The position numbers and the translations under genes are program-made. A stretch of DNA of 64,000 bases from an uncultured Jannaschia sp. GTDB taxonomy: Bacteria; Pseudomonadota; Alphaproteobacteria; Rhodobacterales; Rhodobacteraceae. A model generated the notes under the pieces. That model saw only the letters and a list, made by a program, of their open reading frames with translations, searched no databases and was not told where the DNA came from. Position 1 is the first letter of the stretch. Each line of letters begins with the position of its first letter. Shown here piece by piece: positions 8,601-17,179 of the stretch. The stretch lies in contig NZ_CANNEZ010000001.1 of assembly GCF_947503795.1 (NCBI RefSeq), forward strand, positions 1,479,001 through 1,543,000. Reading direction: 5' to 3'.

Positions 8601-9749
8601 TCACTCCACGACGGTCAGGTCCTGCCAGCCGCTCGTCAGCGCCTCGCCGCCGCCGGGACGAGCCACGATGCAATCCTCGACGCGGGCCGAGAAGTTACCC
8701 TCCTGGAAGATCGAGGGCTCGATGGTGAAGATCATGCCCTCTTCGACCGGAGTCTCGTCGCCCGCCGTCAGGAAGGGCGGCTCGTGGACGTCCCAGCCGA
8801 TCGCGTGGCCCAGGCGGTGGCGGAACCTGTCGCCGTAGCCCGCATCCGCGATCACGTCGCGGGCGACCTTGTCGACCGCCTCGCAGGTGGTGGCCCCCGC
8901 CTTCAATGCGGCGATGCCCGCGTGCTGGCTCTCCATGATGAGCTTGTGGACCTTGATCTGCTCGGCATTGGGCGCGCCGAAGGACACCGTGCGCCCGAAA
9001 TCGTAGCACATCCCGTCATGGATCGCGCCGAAGTCGAAGAGAACCGATACCGGCGCCGTCAGCACGCGCGGCCAGCTTTGCAGCTTGCGCCCGAAGAGGA
9101 TCGGATGGTTCGGCCCGGTGTTGTAGAGCGACGTCGTGAAGGACGGCCCGAGCGAGCCCTGCTTTTTGAGCTGGTAATCCACCTCGGAGGACACATCGAG
9201 CTCGGTCATTCCGATCTTGAGGTTCTTGACCACCTCGGCGAAGGCCGCCTCGGTCATGGCGCCGGCCTGGCGCATCTTCTCGATCTCGTCGGCATCCTTG
9301 ATGACGCGGAGCTTGCGGAGCATGTCGGTCGCCGACACGAAGCGCGCGCCGGGCACCAGCTTCTGCAGCTCCATCAGGCTCTCGGCCTCGGCATCGTCGG
9401 AGGTCGCGATGGTCGCGTCGTCCTTGATCCCAAGCTCCTTGAGGATGCCGCGCACCATGTCGACCGGGTCGTCCCAGTCGCCGAGGACGCGAACGTCATG
9501 GCCCTCGATGCCGCACGCCGAACCGAACTCGACCGTCATGCGCGGCAGAGTCAAAATGGGGTCGTGATCGGGCGACAGCCACGCGCCTTCCAACCACATG
9601 CCGGGATGCAGGTTGCGGCCGTAATTCGGGATGTCGCGGTGAAGCCCGGTCAGATAGTCGAGATCGGTGCCGATCGGCACGAAGACGAGATCCGCCTTGC
9701 CCGCAATGATCTCGCGGTATTTCGCCATGCGTTCCTGATAGCTCGCCAT
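8601..9749 (-). CDS. M24 family metallopeptidase (Xaa-Pro dipeptidase/creatinase-like)
   Basis: 382 residues: creatinase-type N-terminal domain (about 1-150) and pita-bread C-terminal domain. The five expected metal ligands are visible: Asp in LFDFGAI, Asp in CYDFGRT, His in HRLGHAIG, Glu in FTIEPS and Glu in ARVEDC. The cytoplasmic enzyme cleaves an N-terminal residue before proline or a creatine/ectoine-like amide. It is the last gene of the second peptide ABC operon (SD GGAGG, start 2 nt from the ATPase stop), so hydrolysis of the imported solute is the natural inference. Confidence 0.85.
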   Translation of the reverse strand: MASYQERMAKYREIIAGKADLVFVPIGTDLDYLTGLHRDIPNYGRNLHPGMWLEGAWLSPDHDPILTLPRMTVEFGSACGIEGHDVRVLGDWDDPVDMVRGILKELGIKDDATIATSDDAEAESLMELQKLVPGARFVSATDMLRKLRVIKDADEIEKMRQAGAMTEAAFAEVVKNLKIGMTELDVSSEVDYQLKKQGSLGPSFTTSLYNTGPNHPILFGRKLQSWPRVLTAPVSVLFDFGAIHDGMCYDFGRTVSFGAPNAEQIKVHKLIMESQHAGIAALKAGATTCEAVDKVARDVIADAGYGDRFRHRLGHAIGWDVHEPPFLTAGDETPVEEGMIFTIEPSIFQEGNFSARVEDCIVARPGGGEALTSGWQDLTVVE

Positions 9750-9750
9750 G

Positions 9751-10749
9751 TCAGGCCTCCTTCAAAAGCTGAGTGGGTTCGTCGTTGAGGTGGCAGGCCG
9801 ACCGTCGGTCGCCCTCCAGATCGCGCAGCGCGGGCGCCTCGACCCGGCAGCGGTCCATCGCGAAGGGACAGCGCGGGTGGAAATGGCAACCCGACGGCGG
9901 GTCCATGGGCGACGGGATGTCGCCCTCGATCGGGGCGTAGGTCATGCGGCGGCGGTCGAGCCGGGGCACGCCCTCGATCAGCGCGCGGGTATAGGGATGG
10001 TTCGGCGCGTCGAACAGCGCCTCGGCCGGGCCGCTTTCGACGATGCGGCCCAGATACATGACGATGACGCGGTCCGAGACATATCGCACGACCCCGAGAT
10101 CGTGGCTGATGAACAGATAAGTCAGATCAAGTTCGTCGCGCAGGTCCATGAAAAGGTTGACGATCTGTGCCTGGATCGAGACGTCGAGCGCGGAGACCGC
10201 CTCGTCGCAGACGATGAGATCGGGCTTGACGGCCAACGCGCGGGCGATGCCGACGCGCTGGCGCTGACCGCCCGAGAACTGGTGCGCGAAGCGTTCACGG
10301 AACGCGGGGTCGACGCCGCAGCGCTCCATCAGGGCCTCGACATAGGAGGTCAGCTCATCGGGGCCGACGACGCGGTGGACGCGGGGCGCTTCCGCGATCA
10401 GCTCGCCCAGCCGCTTGCGGGGGTTGAGCGACGAGAACGGGTCCTGGAAGATCATCTGCCGGTCGAGCCCGGCGCCGCGATCCGGGTGGCCGTCGTGGAT
10501 GATCTCGCCGGTCGTGGGCTGGATGAGCCCGGCCACCATGCGCCCCAGCGTGGACTTGCCGCATCCGCTCTCCCCGACGACGCCGACAACCTCGCCCCGG
10601 CGCATGGCAAAGGTTACGCCGTCCACGGCGCGCACCCCGGCCCGGCGCCTGGCCAGCCCCAACCGCGCAAGCACGCGACCGATCAGGCCCGTGCCGCCGT
10701 CGAAGACCTTGGTCAGATCGCGAACCTCGAGAATGGGCGCGTCGGTCAC
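9751..10749 (-). CDS. Peptide-type ABC transporter ATPase (DppF/OppF-like, with HPY tail)
   Basis: 332 residues. Walker A GESGCGKST, Q-loop IFQDPFSSLNPRKR, signature FSGGQRQR, Walker B LIVCDEA (cysteine before Asp-Glu, and Ala rather than Pro after), H-loop ISHDLG. The C-terminal extension has HPYTRALIEGVP and the cysteine-containing GCHFHPRCPFAMDRC segment typical of oligopeptide ATPases. Overlaps its partner ATPase by 4 nt (ATGA type). Confidence 0.9.
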   Translation of the reverse strand: MTDAPILEVRDLTKVFDGGTGLIGRVLARLGLARRRAGVRAVDGVTFAMRRGEVVGVVGESGCGKSTLGRMVAGLIQPTTGEIIHDGHPDRGAGLDRQMIFQDPFSSLNPRKRLGELIAEAPRVHRVVGPDELTSYVEALMERCGVDPAFRERFAHQFSGGQRQRVGIARALAVKPDLIVCDEAVSALDVSIQAQIVNLFMDLRDELDLTYLFISHDLGVVRYVSDRVIVMYLGRIVESGPAEALFDAPNHPYTRALIEGVPRLDRRRMTYAPIEGDIPSPMDPPSGCHFHPRCPFAMDRCRVEAPALRDLEGDRRSACHLNDEPTQLLKEA

Positions 10750-11720
10750 GTCGTGCCCTCCGTCAGCGGATGGACGCAGCGCACCATCCGGCCTGGCGCG
10801 ATCTCGACGGCCGGGGGTGGCGCGGCACAGGCGGCGGTGGCGCGGGCACAGCGGGGCGCAAAGGCGCAGCCCTCGGGAAGTTCGGTCAGCGACGGCATTC
10901 GGCCGGGGATCTGCGGCAGGCGCACGCCCTTGGGATGCGAGGCCGGCACGCTATCGATCAGGCCGCGCGTGTAGGGATGGGCGGGCGCGTCGATCAGGTC
11001 GTCGACCGGCCCGCTCTCGACGATGCGGCCCGCATACATCACGGCGATCCGGTCGGCGATGCCCGCGATGACGGCGAGGTCGTGGGTGATCCAGATCAGC
11101 GCCGTGCCGCGATCGGTGCAAAGCTTCTGGACGACCGACAGGATCTGGCCCTGGATCGTGACGTCGAGCGCGGTGGTCGGCTCATCCGCGATGATGACCT
11201 CGGGGTCGTGGAGGAGTGCCGTCGCGATGGCCACGCGCTGCCGCATCCCGCCCGAAAGCTGGTGGGGATAGGCGCGCAGCCGGGCCTCGGGCGCGGCGAT
11301 CCCGACCTCCTGCAACGCGGCGAGGCAGCGGGCGCGGGCCGCGCGGCGACCGATGGTCTCGTGGGCGCGGAGCGCGTCGATCATCTGCGTCTCGATCCGA
11401 AGAACCGGGTTGAGCGTCATCATCGGGTCCTGGAAAATCATCGCGATCCGCTTGCCCCGCATCGCGCGCAGCCCCTCGGGCGAGAGCGCGGTGAGATCGG
11501 TGCCGGTCAGGTCCACACTCCCGCCGACGACGCGACCGGGCGGCGAGAGGAGCCCCGTGATCGAGAAGCCGGTGATGGACTTGCCGGAACCGCTTTCGCC
11601 GACCAGCGCGAGGATCTCGCCGCGCGCGACGGCGAGGTCGATCTCGCGGAGCGCGCGCACCTCCTCACCCCCGAAGAAGAACGAGGTCGAGAGGCCGCGG
11701 ACATCGAGGACGGTCTCCAT
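10746..11720 (-). CDS. Peptide-type ABC transporter ATPase (DppD/OppD-like)
   Basis: 324 residues. Walker [10 protein letters not shown]-loop IFQDPMMTLNP, signature LSGGMRQR, Walker B IIADEPT, H-loop ITHDLA, then HPYTRGLIDSVP and a CAFAPRCARATAAC tail of the oligopeptide subfamily. It pairs with the adjacent OppF-like ATPase. Its ATG directly abuts the permease stop codon. Confidence 0.9.
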   Translation of the reverse strand: METVLDVRGLSTSFFFGGEEVRALREIDLAVARGEILALVGESGSGKSITGFSITGLLSPPGRVVGGSVDLTGTDLTALSPEGLRAMRGKRIAMIFQDPMMTLNPVLRIETQMIDALRAHETIGRRAARARCLAALQEVGIAAPEARLRAYPHQLSGGMRQRVAIATALLHDPEVIIADEPTTALDVTIQGQILSVVQKLCTDRGTALIWITHDLAVIAGIADRIAVMYAGRIVESGPVDDLIDAPAHPYTRGLIDSVPASHPKGVRLPQIPGRMPSLTELPEGCAFAPRCARATAACAAPPPAVEIAPGRMVRCVHPLTEGTT

Positions 11721-12614
11721 TCAGCGGTCCAGATGTGGGTTGAGGACGTCGCGCATCCGGTCGCCGAGGACATTGACGCTGACGATGAGGACGAGGAGCA
11801 CAAGGCCCGGCAGGACGCTGATCCACCAGCGGCCCGATTGCAGATAGTCGAAGCCGTTGGCGATCAGCAGGCCGAGCGAGGGCCGCGTCGGCGGCAGGCC
11901 GAGCCCGAGAAAGGAGAGCGTCGCCTCGAGCGAGATCGCCTGCGCCATCTGGATCGTGGCGACCACGAGGATCGTCGGCAGGCAGTTGGGCAGAACGTGG
12001 AGGAACAGAATGCGCCACGGTCCAAGCCGCAGGCCGCGCGCCGCCTCGACATAGTCGCGGGCGTTCTCGACCAGTGCGACACCCCGCACCGTTCGGGCGA
12101 AATAGGCCCATTGGACCACGACGAGGGCGAAGATGATCTTGTCGACCCCGCGCCCGAGGATGACGAGCAGGACGAGTGCCACGAGGATGGTCGGAAAGCT
12201 GAGCTGCAGGTCCACAATCCGCATCAGGAGCGCGTCGACCCAGCCGCCCCGGAACGCCGCGACGAGGCCCACCAATGTGCCGACGGTCAGCGCGATCAGC
12301 CCCGAGGCGAGACCCACCAACAGCGAGATGCGCAGCCCGTAGAGCATCGCCGAGAGCATGTCGCGCCCCTGCCCGTCCGTCCCGAGCCAGTGCGTCATGC
12401 CCGAGAAGGCCTGCTCGCCCGGTCGAAGAAGGTTGTCGAGGATCGAGACCGACGCGAGGTCGTACGGGTCTTGCGGGGCGATCCACGGCGCCAGAAGTGC
12501 CAGCCCCGCCATGAGAACGAACACGAAGAGCGCGATTGCGGCCGAGGGAACGGCGAGGAATGCGCTGGTGAAGAGGCGCAGGCGGGAGGGGCGCTCGACG
12601 GCCGTGGCGGTCAC
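11721..12614 (-). CDS. Peptide-type ABC transporter permease (DppC-like)
   Basis: 297 residues. First helix near 17-40, then the periplasmic signature HWLGTDGQGRDMLSAMLYGLRISL, five further helices and an EAA loop near EAARGLRLGP. It forms the channel with the DppB-like subunit, whose gene overlaps it by 4 nt. Confidence 0.9.
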   Translation of the reverse strand: MTATAVERPSRLRLFTSAFLAVPSAAIALFVFVLMAGLALLAPWIAPQDPYDLASVSILDNLLRPGEQAFSGMTHWLGTDGQGRDMLSAMLYGLRISLLVGLASGLIALTVGTLVGLVAAFRGGWVDALLMRIVDLQLSFPTILVALVLLVILGRGVDKIIFALVVVQWAYFARTVRGVALVENARDYVEAARGLRLGPWRILFLHVLPNCLPTILVVATIQMAQAISLEATLSFLGLGLPPTRPSLGLLIANGFDYLQSGRWWISVLPGLVLLVLIVSVNVLGDRMRDVLNPHLDR

Positions 12615-13585
12615 GCGTCACCGCCGACGCGCACGCGCGGATCGAGGATCGAATAGACGATATCCACGAGGAGGTTCAGGCCGACGAACATCACGACGAC
12701 GAAGATGAGGTAGGCCACGATCAGCGGACGGTCGAGCACCGCGATCGCGTCGATCAGCATCTTGCCGACGCCGGGCCAGGAGAAGATCGTCTCTGTCACG
12801 ACGGCGAAGGCGATGACGCCGCCGAACTCCATCCCGAGGACGGTCACGATCGGGATGAGGATGTTCTTGAGGACGTGGACCCCGATGATGCGACGCTCGG
12901 CGATGCCATTGGCGCGGGCGAAGCGGATGTAGTCGGCATGCAGCACCTCGCGCATGCCCGCGCGGGTCAGGCGGATGACCATCGCCGTCATCACGAGCGA
13001 CAGCGTGAAGGCGGGCATCAGGAGGTGGCGGAGGCCGTCGAGTGTCAGGAAGCTGACCTCGACGCCGAAGACGTCGGTGAGCTCGCCGCGGCCGATCGAG
13101 GGCAGCCAGCCGAGGCAGACCGAGAAGACGAGGATGAGGATGAGGCCGATCCAGAAAACCGGGACCGAGAAGCTGACCATCGAAAAGCCCATGATGGTCT
13201 TCGAGATCCAGCTGTCGGGCTTCAGGCCGGCATACATGCCCATCGGCAGCCCGAGGACGACGGCCATGACGAGGGCCACGACGGCCAGTTCCAGCGTGGC
13301 GGGAAAGCGTCCCCAGATGAGGGTCATGGCCGGTATGCCGTGGGTGAAGGAGCGGCCGAGATCGCCTTGCAGAAGGTTCGTCAGGAACAGCCAGTACTGC
13401 TCCCAGATCGGCTTATCGAGGCCGAGATTGGCGATGATGTCGTTGAGGCAGGCTTGCGTGCATTCCGACGAGGCGAAGATGTAGACGGGGTTGCCGACCA
13501 CGTTGACGCCGAAGAACACCAGCATCGTCATCACGATCAGGACCAGAAGGGCCTGAAGGATGCGCTTGATGATGAACTCCAGCAT
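12611..13585 (-). CDS. Peptide-type ABC transporter permease (DppB-like)
   Basis: 324 residues. The N-terminal helix MLEFIIKRILQALLVL, GDLGRSFTHGIPA and FSWPGVGKMLIDAIAVLDRP are typical of DppB-type permeases, and six helices are visible. The periplasmic loop contains an unusual Cys pair (SSECTQAC). It follows the binding-protein gene by 29 bp in the same operon. Confidence 0.9.
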   Translation of the reverse strand: MLEFIIKRILQALLVLIVMTMLVFFGVNVVGNPVYIFASSECTQACLNDIIANLGLDKPIWEQYWLFLTNLLQGDLGRSFTHGIPAMTLIWGRFPATLELAVVALVMAVVLGLPMGMYAGLKPDSWISKTIMGFSMVSFSVPVFWIGLILILVFSVCLGWLPSIGRGELTDVFGVEVSFLTLDGLRHLLMPAFTLSLVMTAMVIRLTRAGMREVLHADYIRFARANGIAERRIIGVHVLKNILIPIVTVLGMEFGGVIAFAVVTETIFSWPGVGKMLIDAIAVLDRPLIVAYLIFVVVMFVGLNLLVDIVYSILDPRVRVGGDA

Positions 13586-13614
13586 CGTCTCTTCGCCTCG
13601 CGGGTTGGTTCAGG

Positions 13615-15222
13615 TCACTCGACGCGCTTGATCTCGGTCGCGAGTGTCCGCTCGTTGGTGCGCGGCGTGTGCTCGAGACCCGAGCGCATGGCCCACTTGT
13701 TGACCTGGAAGTGCAGCGGGATCAGCGCGTAGTCGGCCATCGCGATCCGCGTGGCGTCCTGCAGAAGCTCCAGCCGCGCCTCGCGGTCGATGGTCTGCTT
13801 GGCGAGGATCGACTTGGCGTCGATATCCGTGTTCGAATACCGGCCGAAATTGCCGTTCCCACCGCCCGTGGCCGCATTGTAGGTCTCGAGGATGCCCGAG
13901 ACGGTGTAGGTCGCCTCGCCCGCCACGGTGCCCCAACCGGTCAGCGACATCGAGAATTTCGGGCTATCGAAGCCGGGGAAGCTGTCCTCGCCGCCCCGGA
14001 TCAGGTCCGAGAAGAAGATGTTGCGCGGCATGGTGTCCACGGCCGTCTCGATACCGATGCGGGACCAGAACTGCGCGACCGCCTCGATGACGCGGGCGTC
14101 ATTGATGTAGCGATCGTTCGGCCCGTGGATCGTCATCTTGAAGCCGTCGCCATAACCCGCCTCGGCCAGCAGCCGCTGTGCCTCCTCGGGGTCGTAGGCA
14201 TCGGGCTCGAGCTCGTCGACATGGCCGAAGAAACCCGGCGGCACGATGTTCGCGGCCGGGAGCGACGCGCCGCCCATGATGCGGTCGCGGATCGCCTCGC
14301 GGTCGATGGCGAGGCTGAGCGCCTTGCGCACGCGCATGTCGCGCAGCGGGTTGGGCGTCAGCGGGTTGCCGTCCATGTCGGTGACGTAATCCTCGACGTG
14401 GCGATAGGCGGGCATCATGTAGATCAGCCGGTCCGACGAGACGGTCGAGACGGTGAAGTCCGGGTTCGCCTCGAGCTGCGGCAGATCGACGGTCGGCGGA
14501 TAATCGATGATGTCCACGTCGCCGTTCAGGAGCGCCGCGAGCCGCGAGCTGTCTTCGCCCACGGGACGGAACACGACCTGGTCCCAGCCGGGATCGCCGC
14601 CCCACCAGTTCGGGTTCTTGACCACGCTGATGCGGTTGCCGGGGCTGTATTCCTCGAACATGAACGGGCCGGTGCCGGTGGCCGCCTCGCCCGAGTTGAA
14701 ATCGACCGACGCGGTGGCTCCGGACGCCGCATGCTCGGCCACGATCGGCAGCATGGCGAGGTCCTCGGCCATCGTCGGATAGGGCCCCTGCGTCGAGATA
14801 TGGACGGTGTAGTCGTCGATCTTCTCCCACGACTTGCCACCCTTATCGAGCTGGAAGGCGGGGGATGCGGGCGCGCCGTCGATGCCGGCCTTCAGGCGGT
14901 CGAAGGTAAAGATCACGTCGTCGGCGTTGAACGTCTCGCCGTCATGCCACTGCACGCCCTCGCGCAGCTTGAACTCCCACTTCTCCTCTTCGATCGGCTC
15001 CCACGAGACGGCGAGGCCGGGCACGGGCTGCGACGCGCTGTCGAGATCGACGAGATGCTCGAACATGTGCTCCTGCACCTGGAGGTCGGCCGAGAGCTGC
15101 GTCCAGTGGGGATCGAGCGAGCTCGCCTCGGATCGCGCGCCGATGGTCAGCACATCCTGTGCGTAGACCGGCATCGCCAGCGTCACGGCGAAGGCCGTGA
15201 TCGTCAGATTTATCTTCGACAT
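13615..15222 (-). CDS. ABC transporter substrate-binding protein, family 5 (DppA-like)
   Basis: 535 residues. ATG 15222 is chosen because it follows AGAGAGGAGAATTC and opens a clean Sec signal peptide (MSKINLTITAFAVTLAMPVYA) of about 21 residues. The mature protein has the SBP_bac_5 pattern EASSLDPHWTQLSADLQVQEHMFEHLV, KWEFKLREGVQWHDGETFNADDVIFTF and GTGPFMF. First gene of a six-gene leftward operon (binding protein, two permeases, two ATPases, M24 peptidase). A peptide-like solute is inferred from the peptidase partner. Confidence 0.9.
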   Translation of the reverse strand: MSKINLTITAFAVTLAMPVYAQDVLTIGARSEASSLDPHWTQLSADLQVQEHMFEHLVDLDSASQPVPGLAVSWEPIEEEKWEFKLREGVQWHDGETFNADDVIFTFDRLKAGIDGAPASPAFQLDKGGKSWEKIDDYTVHISTQGPYPTMAEDLAMLPIVAEHAASGATASVDFNSGEAATGTGPFMFEEYSPGNRISVVKNPNWWGGDPGWDQVVFRPVGEDSSRLAALLNGDVDIIDYPPTVDLPQLEANPDFTVSTVSSDRLIYMMPAYRHVEDYVTDMDGNPLTPNPLRDMRVRKALSLAIDREAIRDRIMGGASLPAANIVPPGFFGHVDELEPDAYDPEEAQRLLAEAGYGDGFKMTIHGPNDRYINDARVIEAVAQFWSRIGIETAVDTMPRNIFFSDLIRGGEDSFPGFDSPKFSMSLTGWGTVAGEATYTVSGILETYNAATGGGNGNFGRYSNTDIDAKSILAKQTIDREARLELLQDATRIAMADYALIPLHFQVNKWAMRSGLEHTPRTNERTLATEIKRVE

Positions 15223-15463
15223 AGACGAATTCTCCTCTCTGCAATCGAGCCGACACGCGGGCTCACGTCGTGGCTTAATGCGAGGAAGTTCGCACCGCGC
15301 ACAGTTGTTCTTGAATGCACTGTGCGGGGTTCCCGCCGACCTGTCCACATTTTTTGCGCGGTATCCGACGATTGGCCGCGCCGCCGGCGGGACCGGGCGC
15401 GGACATGGTCGGTCTGGAATGGGTCGAGGGTCTGCCGGGCCGGGGCCGACGCCCCCTGCCCGC

Positions 15464-16291
15464 TCAGCCGAGGCCGAGGATGCGCTTGGCTTCGGCCGGG
15501 GTCGCGACGGGGCGGTCGTGTTCGGCGCAGATCGCCGCCGTCCGCGCGACCAGCGCGGCATTCGACGGGGCGAGCACCTCGCGCGAGAGGCGCAGGTTGT
15601 CTTCGAGCCCCGTCCGCGCGTGCCCGCCCGCCGCGATGCTCCAGCGGTTAAGCACGTCCTGCTGCGCGCCGATTCCCGCGGCGCACCACGGCGCGTCGTC
15701 GCCAAAAAGACGTTTCACCGTGCGGACGTAGAAGTCGAACACCTCGCGGTCGGCGGGCATCGCGTTTTTCACGCCCATCACGAACTGGACGTAGGGCGTG
15801 TCCGCGATCTGGCCCGCCGCGTGCATCTCGGCGGCCCGCAGGATGTGGCTGAGGTCGAAGGCCTCGATCTCGGGCTTCACGCCATGTTCGATCATCTGGG
15901 CGGCCAGCCAGTCGACGAGATCGGGCGGGTTCTCGTAGACGAGCGTGGGGAAGTTGTTCGACCCGACCGAGAGCGACGCCATATGCGGCCGCAGCGGCAG
16001 CATCCCGCCACGCGCCTGCCCCGCCCCCGAACGCCCGCCGGTCGAGAACTGAATGATGATGTCGGGGCAGTGTGTCTCCAACCCCTCCTTCAGCGCGGCG
16101 AAGCGATCGGGATCGCTGGACGGGGTCTCGTCGTCGTTGCGGACATGGGCGTGGACGATGGCGGCCCCGGCCTCGTGCGCGGCATGGGTGCTCTCGACCT
16201 GCTCGGACACGCTGATCGGCACGGCGGGGTTATGGGCCTTCCGCGGCAGGCTCCCGGTGATCGCGACACAGATGATGCAAGGCGTCGTCAT
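15464..16291 (-). CDS. BKACE family beta-keto acid cleavage enzyme (DUF849)
   Basis: 275 residues. The family condenses a beta-keto acid with acetyl-CoA and cleaves it to acetoacetate plus a new CoA thioester, using a zinc ion. Visible landmarks are N-terminal CVAITGS, the metal pair HAHVR (His48, His50), the FSTGGRS turn and ARTGLEDN with the conserved Glu. Last gene of the hydroxyquinol operon, overlapping the dioxygenase gene by 4 nt. In this context 3-oxoadipate is an attractive substrate, which would give succinyl-CoA directly; that is inference. Confidence 0.88.
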   Translation of the reverse strand: MTTPCIICVAITGSLPRKAHNPAVPISVSEQVESTHAAHEAGAAIVHAHVRNDDETPSSDPDRFAALKEGLETHCPDIIIQFSTGGRSGAGQARGGMLPLRPHMASLSVGSNNFPTLVYENPPDLVDWLAAQMIEHGVKPEIEAFDLSHILRAAEMHAAGQIADTPYVQFVMGVKNAMPADREVFDFYVRTVKRLFGDDAPWCAAGIGAQQDVLNRWSIAAGGHARTGLEDNLRLSREVLAPSNAALVARTAAICAEHDRPVATPAEAKRILGLG

Positions 16292-17169
16292 GCGCTCGGC
16301 GCCAGCACGAAATCGTGGATGACCTCGTGGAACGGCCCCGCGGCGCCTTCGGCGGCGATGCGGACGGGATCGTCGATCAACTCGAACTTGGCGAGCAGGC
16401 TCTGCTTCACGCCGAACACCGCGTCCGAGTTGATGTATGTGTCATCGGGATCGAAGATGTGGGTAATCAGCGTCTCGAAGCCCGGCGCTTCAAGGATGTA
16501 GTGCAGATGCGCCGGGCGGTAGGGATGCCGGCCGAGCTGCGCCAGGAGCTTTCCCACCGGCCCGTCATCAGGGATCGGGTAGAAGCGCGGTCGCGCGCCC
16601 CAGAAATGATAGCGCCCATCCGCGCCCGTGCGGAACACGCCGCGCAGATTGAAGTCGGGTTGGATGCCCTTCTGCTGGACGTCGTAGAAGCCGTCATCGT
16701 TCGTCTGCCAGACGTCGAGCGTCGCGCCCTCGATCGGCCGGCCGCCGGTGTCGAGGATGCGCCCCTTGATCAGCATCGGCTCGCCCTTGCCGTCGAGGCA
16801 GATGTTTGCCCCCATCGGCAGCTCGGGCGCGTCCGGCACGTGAAACGGCCCCAGCACGGTGCTTTCGGAGGCCCCGCTGGGCTTTCGGTTGTTGATCGCG
16901 TCGACCAGCATCGACACGCCCAGCACGTCGCTCAGCAGGATGAACTCCTGCCGCCAGTCGTCGGACATGTGCCCCGTCTCGGTCAGGAACTTGATCGCCT
17001 CGAGCCATTCGGCCTGCGTCGGCTCCATTTCCTTGATGGCCTCGTGCAGATGCCGGATGATCGTCGCCATCAGCGCGGCCAGCCTTGGATTGGCCGTGTC
17101 GGCCATCCGCGCGATCACCACGTCGGCCGAGGTCTCTTCGGTGAAGTAGCCGAGATTGTCTTCTCGCAT
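16288..17169 (-). CDS. Intradiol ring-cleavage dioxygenase, hydroxyquinol 1,2-dioxygenase type
   Basis: 293 residues. The N-terminal helical dimerisation domain (1-100) precedes the beta-sandwich catalytic domain. Fe(III) ligands appear as Tyr162 (DGFYD), Tyr197 (RFYPIP), His221 and His223 (RPAHLH), the standard Tyr2His2 set. Ortho-cleavage of benzene-1,2,4-triol gives maleylacetate, matching the maleylacetate reductase in the same operon; a catechol dioxygenase would not need that partner. The start at ATG 17169 is preceded by AGGAGAG. Confidence 0.9.
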   Translation of the reverse strand: MREDNLGYFTEETSADVVIARMADTANPRLAALMATIIRHLHEAIKEMEPTQAEWLEAIKFLTETGHMSDDWRQEFILLSDVLGVSMLVDAINNRKPSGASESTVLGPFHVPDAPELPMGANICLDGKGEPMLIKGRILDTGGRPIEGATLDVWQTNDDGFYDVQQKGIQPDFNLRGVFRTGADGRYHFWGARPRFYPIPDDGPVGKLLAQLGRHPYRPAHLHYILEAPGFETLITHIFDPDDTYINSDAVFGVKQSLLAKFELIDDPVRIAAEGAAGPFHEVIHDFVLAPSA

Positions 17170-17179
17170 CGTCACTCTC